Shown: piece after piece, positions 6,571 to 14,163 of the stretch
How the letters are laid out: each line of letters opens with the position of its first letter
Numbering within the stretch: position 1 is the stretch's first letter
Position numbers and translations under genes: made by a program
From: Candidatus Latescibacterota bacterium
GTDB lineage: Bacteria > Latescibacterota > 4484-107
Direction of reading: 5' to 3'
Assembly: GCA_030613045.1 (NCBI GenBank)
Contig: JAUWMS010000010.1
Coordinates: 1-14,163 of the forward strand
Length of the DNA: 14,163 nucleotides
Notes under the pieces: model-generated
Told to the model about the DNA's origin: nothing
The model's input: the letters and a program-made list of their open reading frames with translations, nothing else
Database searches by the model: none

Positions 6571-9489
6571 GTGGCTGACAAGGGCTTTATCCTATGTATT
6601 CTGTTCCTTCTTCTTTTTTCAACGGCTTCCTTTGCTCAGTACGAAGGGGAAGCATCCCCCTCGGTGGCCTCAACCGCTGAGAAGGGAGCCCTTTTCAGGT
6701 TCCCCAAGGCTCCGTTTTCCCAGCCCGACCGGGTTTTCCTCAACCGCAGCAACTGGCCGGGCTATCTCAACTACGGGAAGGAGGCCTACGAAAGGGCTGT
6801 AGTGAGTGCCCGTTCGTTCGAGCTATACGATCGGTTGGGGTATAGGCTCTTGCGCGGCTATCCTCTCCTCACCTGGTATGAGACTTACTCGGATAGTCTG
6901 GCGCTTCGGGAGAGCAGAATTTTCAGATCGAACCAGTTCTGGCAGTGGTTCGACAAGTTTGTGATCCTGCACGATAGCTATCGAGGCTGGAACGTCGGGG
7001 TTATGATAGGGGATAACGTTCGGACAACGTTGACCCCCCTTACACTTGCGCGGGCCCGGTGGGATGGGGTCCGGATTGACGGGGAGTCAAAACGCTATGG
7101 GTTTACGCTCCTCTCGACCCGGGGACAACTCCGGCACTATTCCTCTTTCCAGACCATGCGGGATGAAAGCCCGGTGATCCAGTATGGGGGCCGGTGGTTC
7201 GCCAAGCTCGGCGGGTTTCTGACCGCCGGGCTGACCTTTTTTAACCAGTATCAGGTGGATATGGAGGCGCCTAAGGGGAGCTTCATCCACGGGGACCTCC
7301 CGTATCCCATGGAGGCCCCGAGTCGGATATTCGTGCGTGTGGAGGACGATTCCCCGCTGGACGGCAATCCGGCCGGGGTGTACGAGATCCATCTCGATAT
7401 CCAGGTCCGTGAGACGGACGGGACTTGGGAAGCGTTGACCTTTGAGCCGATTACGGTAAACGGTGCAGGGTATTCCCCGATGTTCCGTCGCGTCGAGGGC
7501 CCCGGGGAAGCGGTGGATTTTGAGTTTCAGCTCCCCTCCGGCCGGGCGATCCGTTCCGCCCGGTTCCACGCCAAGGTGGCCGGGGATTATCGTATCAGCG
7601 TGCGTCAGGTCCATCCGTACTGGAATACGGAGCAGTTTCTGGGTGAGGAGGGGACCATAGGCCCGCGCTGGGAGGATCGGTACTGGCCGTCGGTGCCGAT
7701 GCCCCAGGCCCATAATTTGGAGGGGCGCGCCCAGTATCCCATAGATTTCAAGGCCATAGCTTCTAAGAATCCGACGTATGAGATCGAGTTCGACGCTCAG
7801 GATCCCCCCCAATATGTGATCGTTCCGGTAACCGAACACCGTCCTTTTTATACGGTCCGACGCGCAACGGGAAGTCCAGACCTTTCCCACGTCCGGATGG
7901 TGGCGTTCGAGTACGGCATCCCGGTCGGCCAGAGGTTGCTCGGAGGGGATATAGAGATCGTAGCGGAGGAATTTATGCTGCGGGGGGAGTTGGTATATAA
8001 CCGGCAGGAGAGCAAATTTCCCTTCGCAAACGACAGCCTGGGAGTACGTGGGAAGCGGTTCACACTCGACGCGCTGGCCGGATATGTCAATGTGATCAGA
8101 ACGTTTCATTTTGGAAAACGGCTGCTTGTGCTTGGGGGGGAGGTCTTCCGGCTCGACCCGGAGTACTCCGGGGGGTATGATAGCGAGCGGGGGGGGGTCG
8201 TGCTGTTCACGGACAGGGGGAAATCCTACGTGGGGGTCAAGGGCCGCGAGGGCCGCACGAAGGTCGAGGACAGGGTCTATCACGGGTCCACTCAGGAGTT
8301 CGCACTGGTCTCCGATAACGATGACGGGGACGACTGGCCGGACGACTGGCCGGGGGATGAGGGGAAGTTCCAACCGAGAAGCCCCGAGGTCTATTCGGGA
8401 GCGAAAGGGCATTCGGGGGTGTTCCCCGGACTGGACGAGGACGGGGATGGTTCCCCCGATACGGACCGGGACCGGAACGGGGTGCCGGACTGGAGCCAGC
8501 CGTTCCTGCTCTATGAGAGCGACGCGCCCGATTTCGTATATGGCATGGATCTCAACAATAACGGGGTGCCCGATCACCGCGAGAACGATGCGGAGGCCGA
8601 TTACCCGTACCGACGCGACATGAAAGGCGCCCATTTCTTCGCCAAGTTCTCCAGGCCCCTTCCGATGGTTGATTTGGTTTCCCTCGGGTACTATAATCTC
8701 CGCGAGGAGGTGGGGTGGGGCAAGGCGAAAGGTCCCTATGTCCGGCTGGAGATGAGCCATCGTCCGACCGGCTGGCTGGAGGTGAAACTGAAGGACGACG
8801 TGAAGTACGTGCGGGACACGATCCGCGACGACGTGTATATATTCGAGATCGGGAGCGACAGCACCAATATCGGGTCGGTGTTGGTTTCGCCTCCGGAGGA
8901 TGCCCTTCCCATGAAGCGGAGCCTGGCGAACAGGGCGTTCCTCAGTTTTTATCTGAATCCTACCTCTGCGCTGAACCTTCGGATGGACGCGATGCACTTC
9001 CTCAACCGACAGTACGAGACCTCCGTACTCGGTGGGGAGCGTCAACCCGAGGATCTTTTTACGGAGGTCGCCTTCGTGGGGAGGACGGATTACTCCCGTC
9101 GGTGGGAGGACTTCGAGCTGTGGTCCGGAGTTAAGTATGTGCTTAAAGAGGGGGATCGGCGGAGCGTATCTCCGCGCATATCCTCCCTCCGGTTCTACGC
9201 TCCTATCCTCCGCTTCGGCTACCATTTTACCCCCGATGTGGTGTTCCAGTTCGGCATGTCGGGGTTCAAAGGGTTCCCTATGCGGTATAAGGACCGAATC
9301 TCCCCGGACCGAAGCTATTGTCAGCGGAATACCATCGCCATGATCCGCGCGCACAGCGAGGATTATTACGGGTACAACATTACCATAAATATCGGCCTCC
9401 AACATCAGTTCATGGATTTTGACGAGGGGGGCAAGGAGCGTGATTACGACACCTTCGGGTTTTTCGTGGACACGTTCTGCGGGCTCTAG
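6571..9489 (+). CDS. Large secreted, probable outer-membrane protein, paralogue 1
   Basis: No known family recognised. About 972 residues from GTG 6571. A clear signal peptide (ADKGFILCILFLLLFSTASFAQ) ends near residue 23. Motifs shared with the next two genes are YDRLG (86-90), VRTTLTPLTL (150-159), HGDLPYPMEAP (240-250), DDSP (259-262), and later PFYTVRRA and LDPEYSGGYDS. An Asp/Asn-rich middle has D-x-D-G-type loops: DNDDGDD (from 582), DEDGDGSPD (622-630) and DLNNNGVPD (660-668), resembling calcium-binding thrombospondin-3 or EF-like loops. The last ~280 residues alternate hydrophobic and polar residues and end FFVDTFCGL, consistent with beta-barrel strands; the 120-230 region looks similar. 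I infer an outer-membrane location. The gene is first behind the promoter and duplicated leader. Ligand or role unknown. Confidence 0.85.
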   Translation: MADKGFILCILFLLLFSTASFAQYEGEASPSVASTAEKGALFRFPKAPFSQPDRVFLNRSNWPGYLNYGKEAYERAVVSARSFELYDRLGYRLLRGYPLLTWYETYSDSLALRESRIFRSNQFWQWFDKFVILHDSYRGWNVGVMIGDNVRTTLTPLTLARARWDGVRIDGESKRYGFTLLSTRGQLRHYSSFQTMRDESPVIQYGGRWFAKLGGFLTAGLTFFNQYQVDMEAPKGSFIHGDLPYPMEAPSRIFVRVEDDSPLDGNPAGVYEIHLDIQVRETDGTWEALTFEPITVNGAGYSPMFRRVEGPGEAVDFEFQLPSGRAIRSARFHAKVAGDYRISVRQVHPYWNTEQFLGEEGTIGPRWEDRYWPSVPMPQAHNLEGRAQYPIDFKAIASKNPTYEIEFDAQDPPQYVIVPVTEHRPFYTVRRATGSPDLSHVRMVAFEYGIPVGQRLLGGDIEIVAEEFMLRGELVYNRQESKFPFANDSLGVRGKRFTLDALAGYVNVIRTFHFGKRLLVLGGEVFRLDPEYSGGYDSERGGVVLFTDRGKSYVGVKGREGRTKVEDRVYHGSTQEFALVSDNDDGDDWPDDWPGDEGKFQPRSPEVYSGAKGHSGVFPGLDEDGDGSPDTDRDRNGVPDWSQPFLLYESDAPDFVYGMDLNNNGVPDHRENDAEADYPYRRDMKGAHFFAKFSRPLPMVDLVSLGYYNLREEVGWGKAKGPYVRLEMSHRPTGWLEVKLKDDVKYVRDTIRDDVYIFEIGSDSTNIGSVLVSPPEDALPMKRSLANRAFLSFYLNPTSALNLRMDAMHFLNRQYETSVLGGERQPEDLFTEVAFVGRTDYSRRWEDFELWSGVKYVLKEGDRRSVSPRISSLRFYAPILRFGYHFTPDVVFQFGMSGFKGFPMRYKDRISPDRSYCQRNTIAMIRAHSEDYYGYNITINIGLQHQFMDFDEGGKERDYDTFGFFVDTFCGL

Positions 9490-9490
9490 A

Positions 9491-9686
9491 GATTGAGGAT
9501 TGCGGATTCTCACCGCAAAGTCGCAAAGGACGCAAAGAAAGGCAAAACCCAGAAACGAGAAGGGAAAAGGGAAAAGTCCTCTTGCCATCTTTATCCTTTA
9601 TTCTTCTCTTAGAAATTCTCTGCGCTCTTTGCGTCTTTGCGGTGCGTATTCATTTTCCGAAATTTGAAATCCGAAATCCGAAATCG
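9491..9686. repeat. Nested palindromic intergenic repeat, copy B
   Basis: It has the same three-layer design as the spacer at 3005-3198. The outer layer is GATTGAGGATTGCGGATT (9491-9508) facing CCGAAATCC units (9655-9686). The middle layer is CTCACCGCAAAGTCGCAAAG and following bases (9509-9542) facing TTCTCTGCG...CTTTGCGGTGCG (9616-9646). The core is GAGAAGG plus purines facing pyrimidines ending CTTCTC. Middle arms pair better than in copy A. It fills the gap between paralogues 1 and 2. No promoter stands out in it, so paralogue 2 is probably read from upstream. Confidence 0.8.
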
Positions 9687-9703
9687 AGACGAGGAAATCC
9701 AGC

Positions 9704-12547
9704 ATGTCTTTGTGGAAGAATCGCTATCGCATAGGGGTGGTCCTTTCAAGCCTGCTTCTCTGGCCCTTTGGGGTATGGGCCGCTCCGCCGGAGAGTGAGG
9801 ATCTCTTCCGGCGCCGATCCCAGGACCGTCTCAGCTTCGCCGAAGAGCGCTACATGCTCTACCCCAATTACCAGAGCGAACGGGCCATCTACGACCGTCT
9901 GGGGAACTTCGTAACCTACGGGCCTTCTAAATGGTCCGTGATGTTCCGGTGGGACGAGATACGCGATAAATATGCCGACGATAAGTTGGAGGCCGGGTAT
10001 GACATCTCGATGATGCCGTCCACCAGCGGGCTTGTGGATGCCTTGAAGTTCGCCCCTTTCAGGGATATGGGGGTGGTGATCAGCAGTCACAGTGTCGAGG
10101 ACCGGTCCGCATCGTTCATGATCGGCCGCCGTGTCCTCACCACCTTCTCGCCGCTGACCTTCTATCAGACCGGTTTTTCAGGGGTGCGAACCGATTTTTC
10201 CGTACCCCATCACGAAGGAACGCTGTTGCTGTCTCGGGGAGGGTTATACGGACATGCCCTTTTCAGTGAGTTCGCGGGGTCCGAATACCTCGGCGGGCGG
10301 GTGCTCCTTTCCCCGGTGCTCCTTTACGGTTTGAACTGGCGCACCCACTACGGTCCGGTGAACGTAGGGGCTACTTTCTTAAAACAGTTGCAGTCCAGTC
10401 CGAAAGGGGATCGCCGCTCTCTGTTCCGGGGGGGTGTGCCCTATCCCGAACTGAAGTCTCCCAAGATCATCGTGGTGCGGGTTACGGATGATTCTCCCTA
10501 CGACCGTCCCGGGGCTGTGGTGTACGGGGGTAGGATTTCTATAAGATCCAAGCCCCTGACGGAGGGCGCTCCTCCAGTCTGGTACAGCAGTTCGCGCGAG
10601 GAGATCAGGGAGGACGCACGGTATGATCCCTCCCTATCCCCGGATATAACAGGCAGCCCCGTGGGAGAATATTGGGGGGCCCAGGGGGAAGAGACGGTGG
10701 ATCTGACTTTTAACCTGCCTCCGAACATAGAGCCCGATCTGGTGGAGATCGCGGGGTCCGTGTCGGGGGATTACCGGATCGGTATGCGCCAGATCTACGA
10801 TTTTGTGAAGCCGGGTACCGACACGTCGGAGGAACGGACGTGGCCCGGAACCCCTAACCCTTCCCGCCAAAATGTGGACTTCAAAGATAACCCCTACGAG
10901 GAGGAGCCGTTTTTTACTATCGTTCGGGCCGAGGGAAATCCTTTGCCCAGCGTCGCTCCAAAAACCATACGGTTTCGACACGTGATCCCCACCGCTCAAA
11001 GCTTTTACGGATTGAATTTTACCATTCAAAGCGTTGGATTCTCCGCAAAAGGGGAGTGGGTGTGGAACCCGAAGGATTTCATGTTTCCGGTTAAGGAGGG
11101 GGCCCGCGAGCAGAAAACTTCATGCGCGGGCTTCTTGCAGGCAAAGAAGCGCTTGGGTGACTTCGGACGCCTCGGCGTGGAGGGGTGGAGGTTGGATCCC
11201 ACCTACGGCGGATGGTACGACAGCCGCCGGGGCGGGTTGGTGCTGTTCACGGATGTGGGCGGCGATGCAGGCGTGGGAGAGGGGGTGGCGAATCGGGCCT
11301 CAACCCAGGAGTTTCCTATATACGACGACAACGACGATCATGACCGATGGCCGGACGACGGGAGTGTGGAGCGTACTTATGTACCCAAGGGCGCCTTCGA
11401 GTCTCCGGAACGGATCGGGGGACGGCCCGAGTCGGGGGTCTATCCGGGATGGGATATGGACGGAGATCGGGTGATCGACTATGACCGGAACGTGAACGGG
11501 ATCGGGGACTGGATGGAGCCTTTCCTGAACTATGACATAGATCCTCCGGAGTTTGTGTATGGCATGGACTTCAACAACAACGGCGTCCCTGACTTTCGGG
11601 AGGACGACTTCGAGGCGGATTATCCCTACCCGAGGGATCAGGAGGGGGTGCATTTTTTCTTCGATGTGGGCCGTCGTCCGGTATGGATGGACCGCCTTGC
11701 GGTGGGCTGGTACAGGACCCGGCAGATCGCGGGAGGGGGGAGGAGCACGGCCTCCTACGTCCGCCTGACCACTCATGCGACGTTCGGAGGACTTGCGCTC
11801 CGCCTCTCCTGGGACGGGAAAAGGGTCAAGGATGATATCTCCGACAATGTATATCGGTACGTGATCACGACCGACTCGCACCTGATCCGGCGGATGGCCA
11901 CCAACGAATTTCCGCCTCCTCTTGACCTGCTGATGATGAGAAACAGCTGGGTGAGCACGGCGTTTCTATCCGCCCACTACCAGCCATTGCGCTCCCTCGT
12001 TGTGGAGAACAATGTGAAGTCCGAGGTCAACTGGCGGGGGCGCCTTGACAACCGGCTTGGTGAGGCAATTCAAGGGGCCGAGACGCTCCCTCAGTTTTTC
12101 ATGGTGAACAAGGTCGGTTACTCCCCCGGGGTGCGCTGGCCGGTGGACGTGACCTTCCGGCTGAAACACCTCCTGGTAAGGAAGAAGGCCGGGAGCTATG
12201 TTCCGATGGATAGCCTCCGGACCGGCCCGGACGCGTCCTGGTCCCTGGTCACCCCGACCATCGTGATCTCTTATCCCCTCACCTCGAAAACCAGGATTGA
12301 ACTGGGCCAGCACGGGCTCTTTTTTCCGGCGCTGCAGGCCCGGTACGTGGATCGAGTGGACCATAGCATGGGATATCGGGATAACCTTACCGTGCTGCAG
12401 CTTACCATGTCGGGAGTGCATCAGGGGTATCGGATCGTAGCCAACGTCGGGACCCGGTGGCGAAGAACCACGTATAAGACGTCGTCCGGGAGTCCCGACG
12501 AACACTTCAGTGCGTTTTTCGTAGATATGGTTATGGGGCTGGAATAG
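9704..12547 (+). CDS. Large secreted, probable outer-membrane protein, paralogue 2
   Basis: No known family recognised. 947 residues from ATG 9704, with GAGGA 8 bases upstream. The signal peptide runs to about residue 27 (basic WKNRYR, hydrophobic VVLSSLLLWPFGVWA). It matches paralogue 1 throughout: YDRLGNF (from 63), VLTTFSPLTF (144-153), VPYPELKSP, VTDDSP (260-265), PFFTIVRAEGNP, LDPTYGGWYDSRRGG. The same Asp/Asn block is present: DDNDDHDRWPDD (from 541), DMDGDRVIDYDRN (from 584) and MDFNNNGVPDFREDD (from 621). The C-terminal third looks like barrel strands and ends AFFVDMVMGLE. The Asp-rich block and the strand-rich end are conserved in order and spacing, so the two proteins are full-length paralogues and not a chance similarity. 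The next gene starts 22 bases after the stop. Confidence 0.85.
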   Translation: MSLWKNRYRIGVVLSSLLLWPFGVWAAPPESEDLFRRRSQDRLSFAEERYMLYPNYQSERAIYDRLGNFVTYGPSKWSVMFRWDEIRDKYADDKLEAGYDISMMPSTSGLVDALKFAPFRDMGVVISSHSVEDRSASFMIGRRVLTTFSPLTFYQTGFSGVRTDFSVPHHEGTLLLSRGGLYGHALFSEFAGSEYLGGRVLLSPVLLYGLNWRTHYGPVNVGATFLKQLQSSPKGDRRSLFRGGVPYPELKSPKIIVVRVTDDSPYDRPGAVVYGGRISIRSKPLTEGAPPVWYSSSREEIREDARYDPSLSPDITGSPVGEYWGAQGEETVDLTFNLPPNIEPDLVEIAGSVSGDYRIGMRQIYDFVKPGTDTSEERTWPGTPNPSRQNVDFKDNPYEEEPFFTIVRAEGNPLPSVAPKTIRFRHVIPTAQSFYGLNFTIQSVGFSAKGEWVWNPKDFMFPVKEGAREQKTSCAGFLQAKKRLGDFGRLGVEGWRLDPTYGGWYDSRRGGLVLFTDVGGDAGVGEGVANRASTQEFPIYDDNDDHDRWPDDGSVERTYVPKGAFESPERIGGRPESGVYPGWDMDGDRVIDYDRNVNGIGDWMEPFLNYDIDPPEFVYGMDFNNNGVPDFREDDFEADYPYPRDQEGVHFFFDVGRRPVWMDRLAVGWYRTRQIAGGGRSTASYVRLTTHATFGGLALRLSWDGKRVKDDISDNVYRYVITTDSHLIRRMATNEFPPPLDLLMMRNSWVSTAFLSAHYQPLRSLVVENNVKSEVNWRGRLDNRLGEAIQGAETLPQFFMVNKVGYSPGVRWPVDVTFRLKHLLVRKKAGSYVPMDSLRTGPDASWSLVTPTIVISYPLTSKTRIELGQHGLFFPALQARYVDRVDHSMGYRDNLTVLQLTMSGVHQGYRIVANVGTRWRRTTYKTSSGSPDEHFSAFFVDMVMGLE

Positions 12548-12569
12548 GTGGTGAGAAGGGAGCAGGGAG

Positions 12570-14163
12570 ATGAAGGTCCAAGCAACTTCAGGTAAAGACA
12601 AAGACAAAGGTAAAGGTAGAGGTAGAAAAGTGCTTATCCTTTTCCTATACCTCTACCTGCCTTTCTTAGGGTTCGCTATCCCGGCATACGGGCAGAACCT
12701 GGGTCGTACGGAGCCTGAGCGGGAATTCATGGCCATAGATAACCCTCTGGAGTATAGTACCTATATATCGAAGCTGTATGTGCCCTATCCGACCAACGAG
12801 TACACCCTTCCGAGGTACGACCGTATGGGCAACTTTCTCACGGTCGGGCACCTCGTCTATTCCCTGGACGAGAGTCGGCCCGGGCTGAGCAAGGCCGGGG
12901 GCATCGCCATAGACGTTTACTCAGGCCAGACTCCCCTCAATTTCGTCGCCATCCGCGACACCTACAAGGGGGCCGGCTTCGCCCTCCTTGTGGCCCCGGC
13001 CAACCCCGCTCTCGAGGCCGGCCAGCTCGAGGAAGGAATACGCACCCGTTTTTCGCCGCTGACGTTGAACATGACCCGCTATGCCGGGATACGGTTCGAT
13101 ATCAACGGTCCAAGGAACAAAGGGACCTTCCTGTATAGCCTCGGATCGGGCAACCGCTACCGCTTCTCCTTTTTTAAGCCGGGCCGGGAGGAGGTTTCTC
13201 CCGTGATCCTCTGGGGGGGACACTGGGAGACCCTGATCGGGAGCGTGCTGCGGCTCGGTACCACGTTTATCAATCAGCATAGTTCGGATGCCACCACAAG
13301 GAGTGGAAGCATCATCCACGGGGAGGTTCCGTACGATATGGAGCCGCCTTCGGAGATCCAGATCCGCGTTACGGACGATTCTCCGGAGGATCTGAGATCT
13401 GTGGCGGCGGTGTACGATATCTCTATCGTGGTGCGAGGACGCGACTCCGAGGGGCATGTCATCCGGCTCACCAACGCTGCGGAGTTCGCTACCGGCGGGA
13501 TCGAGCTGGCCTCCTCCCTCGTGCCAACGGTTACAGGACGGTGGGCCGGAGATCACCGCGAAGCGCGGGGCCCACAGGAGCGCGTGGAATACCGGTTTAC
13601 GATGCCTCTTGATGTGCGCCCCGAGCAGGTGGAGATCGTGGCCAAATTAGATGGCGCCTACCGGGTTGGAATCCGCCACCAATACAGCTACCAGCCTTCG
13701 ACGGGGTCGCCGAAAATTAGATACTGGCCGCTTCCGCCGTTGTATAAGCACTATGAACACGCTTTCCTCTCCGGACTGGAGGCCCCCAGATATCCCACGG
13801 ACTTCAAGTTTCCCGAGGAGGACCCGGTTTACACGGTCCTGCGGGCGGAGGGCAATCCCCGTACCCTGGGGGAGCCGAAGATCGTGCGTTTCGACTATGG
13901 CATTCCCACGGCGCAGACCTTAGTCGGGACCGATTTCTCGCTGACCTACGGGACGCTTTCCTTAGACGGCGAGGTGGCGGTCAACCTCCAGGATTTCATT
14001 TTCCCTGTGAAGGAGGGGAGCCGCAACGACAGCCGGTACGTTGCTTATTACTTGAGGGGAAAGGGGGAGGTTCCCGGCATCCCCAGAGTGATCCGGCCGG
14101 AGATCGGCGGCGAGATCTTCCACATCCCGCCCCAGTACAGCGGGGGATACGACGCCCGCCGGG
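12570..14163 (+). CDS. Large secreted, probable outer-membrane protein, paralogue 3 (3'-partial)
   Basis: The frame is open from ATG 12570 to the window end (531 codons, no stop), so the gene is cut by the edge. AAGGGAG (12556-12562) sits 7 bases before the ATG. It repeats the family motifs: YDRMGNF (from 83), IRTRFSPLTL (157-166), HGEVPYDMEPP, VTDDSP (267-272), PVYTVLRAEGNP, FDYGIPTAQ and, at the very end, PPQYSGGYDARR. The Asp-rich block and C-terminal strands would lie beyond the window. The first ~20 residues are an odd Gly/Lys/Arg run (GKDKDKGKGRGRK) before a hydrophobic stretch (VLILFLYLYLPFLGF). Both are encoded by the two arms of a palindrome (see the repeat at 12591). It is close behind paralogue 2 and probably in one operon with it. 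An in-frame GTG at 12630 is an alternative start that would drop the basic run. Confidence 0.85.
   Translation, partial: MKVQATSGKDKDKGKGRGRKVLILFLYLYLPFLGFAIPAYGQNLGRTEPEREFMAIDNPLEYSTYISKLYVPYPTNEYTLPRYDRMGNFLTVGHLVYSLDESRPGLSKAGGIAIDVYSGQTPLNFVAIRDTYKGAGFALLVAPANPALEAGQLEEGIRTRFSPLTLNMTRYAGIRFDINGPRNKGTFLYSLGSGNRYRFSFFKPGREEVSPVILWGGHWETLIGSVLRLGTTFINQHSSDATTRSGSIIHGEVPYDMEPPSEIQIRVTDDSPEDLRSVAAVYDISIVVRGRDSEGHVIRLTNAAEFATGGIELASSLVPTVTGRWAGDHREARGPQERVEYRFTMPLDVRPEQVEIVAKLDGAYRVGIRHQYSYQPSTGSPKIRYWPLPPLYKHYEHAFLSGLEAPRYPTDFKFPEEDPVYTVLRAEGNPRTLGEPKIVRFDYGIPTAQTLVGTDFSLTYGTLSLDGEVAVNLQDFIFPVKEGSRNDSRYVAYYLRGKGEVPGIPRVIRPEIGGEIFHIPPQYSGGYDARR
12591..12667. repeat. Purine/pyrimidine palindrome embedded in the start of paralogue 3
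   Basis: Purine-rich GGTAAAGACAAAGAC and following bases (12591-12630) face pyrimidine-rich sequence at 12638-12667. AGGTAGAGGTA (12614-12624) is exactly complementary to TACCTCTACCT (12648-12658), and GAAAAG at 12625-12630 pairs with the CTTTTC that begins at 12639. It resembles the cores of the two intergenic palindromes but lies inside a coding frame, at codons 8-33. A hairpin here could also affect translation. Confidence 0.75.

Noticed and set aside
7087..9588. An 833-codon open frame on the minus strand opposite paralogue 1
   Set aside because: It is rich in Arg, His, Pro and Leu with no recognisable domain, and its start lies in the repeat spacer. The + strand frame has a signal peptide, ribosome binding site and two paralogues. 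The open antisense frame is a by-product of GC-rich codon use.

Overview
The window looks like a piece of chromosome from an uncultured Gram-negative bacterium. Coding density is fairly high and every credible gene lies on the + strand. The envelope proteins carry Sec-type signal peptides and probable outer-membrane strands. Two intergenic spacers hold short CACCGCAAAG / GGATTGCGGATT / CCGAAATCC repeats of the sort I associate with candidate phyla such as Poribacteria, Latescibacterota or KSB1. That placement is a guess from style and cannot be proven here. No rRNA, tRNA, transposase or CRISPR array is visible.

Layout. (1) Positions 1-3001: a large FtsX/MacB-type ABC permease, perhaps cut at its 5' end by the window edge. 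(2) 3002-3213: a spacer filled by a nested palindromic repeat. (3) 3214-5853: an OPT-like (oligopeptide transporter superfamily) multi-pass transporter with an unusually long hydrophilic insert that contains an internal duplication. (4) 5854-6570: a 717-base gene-free stretch. It holds a near-consensus sigma70 promoter followed by two tandem copies of a ~250-base element whose first ~100 bases look like a structured RNA with a buried ribosome binding site. (5) 6571-9489, 9704-12547 and 12570-14163 (runs off the end): three tandem paralogues of a large secreted, probably outer-membrane protein with shared motifs. The two complete copies also have Asp/Asn-rich, calcium-site-like loops in the middle. 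(6) 9490-9703: a second nested palindromic spacer. A related purine/pyrimidine palindrome sits inside the start of the third paralogue and encodes much of its signal peptide.

How it fits together. The permease and OPT-like gene may belong to a transport unit. The promoter at 5963-5991 and the duplicated leader appear to begin a separate unit that drives the three paralogues; the second and third are only 22 bases apart and are probably co-translated. I do not recognise a function for the paralogues. The best candidates for undescribed biology are the tandem structured leader, the paralogue family it precedes, and the palindrome captured as a signal peptide.
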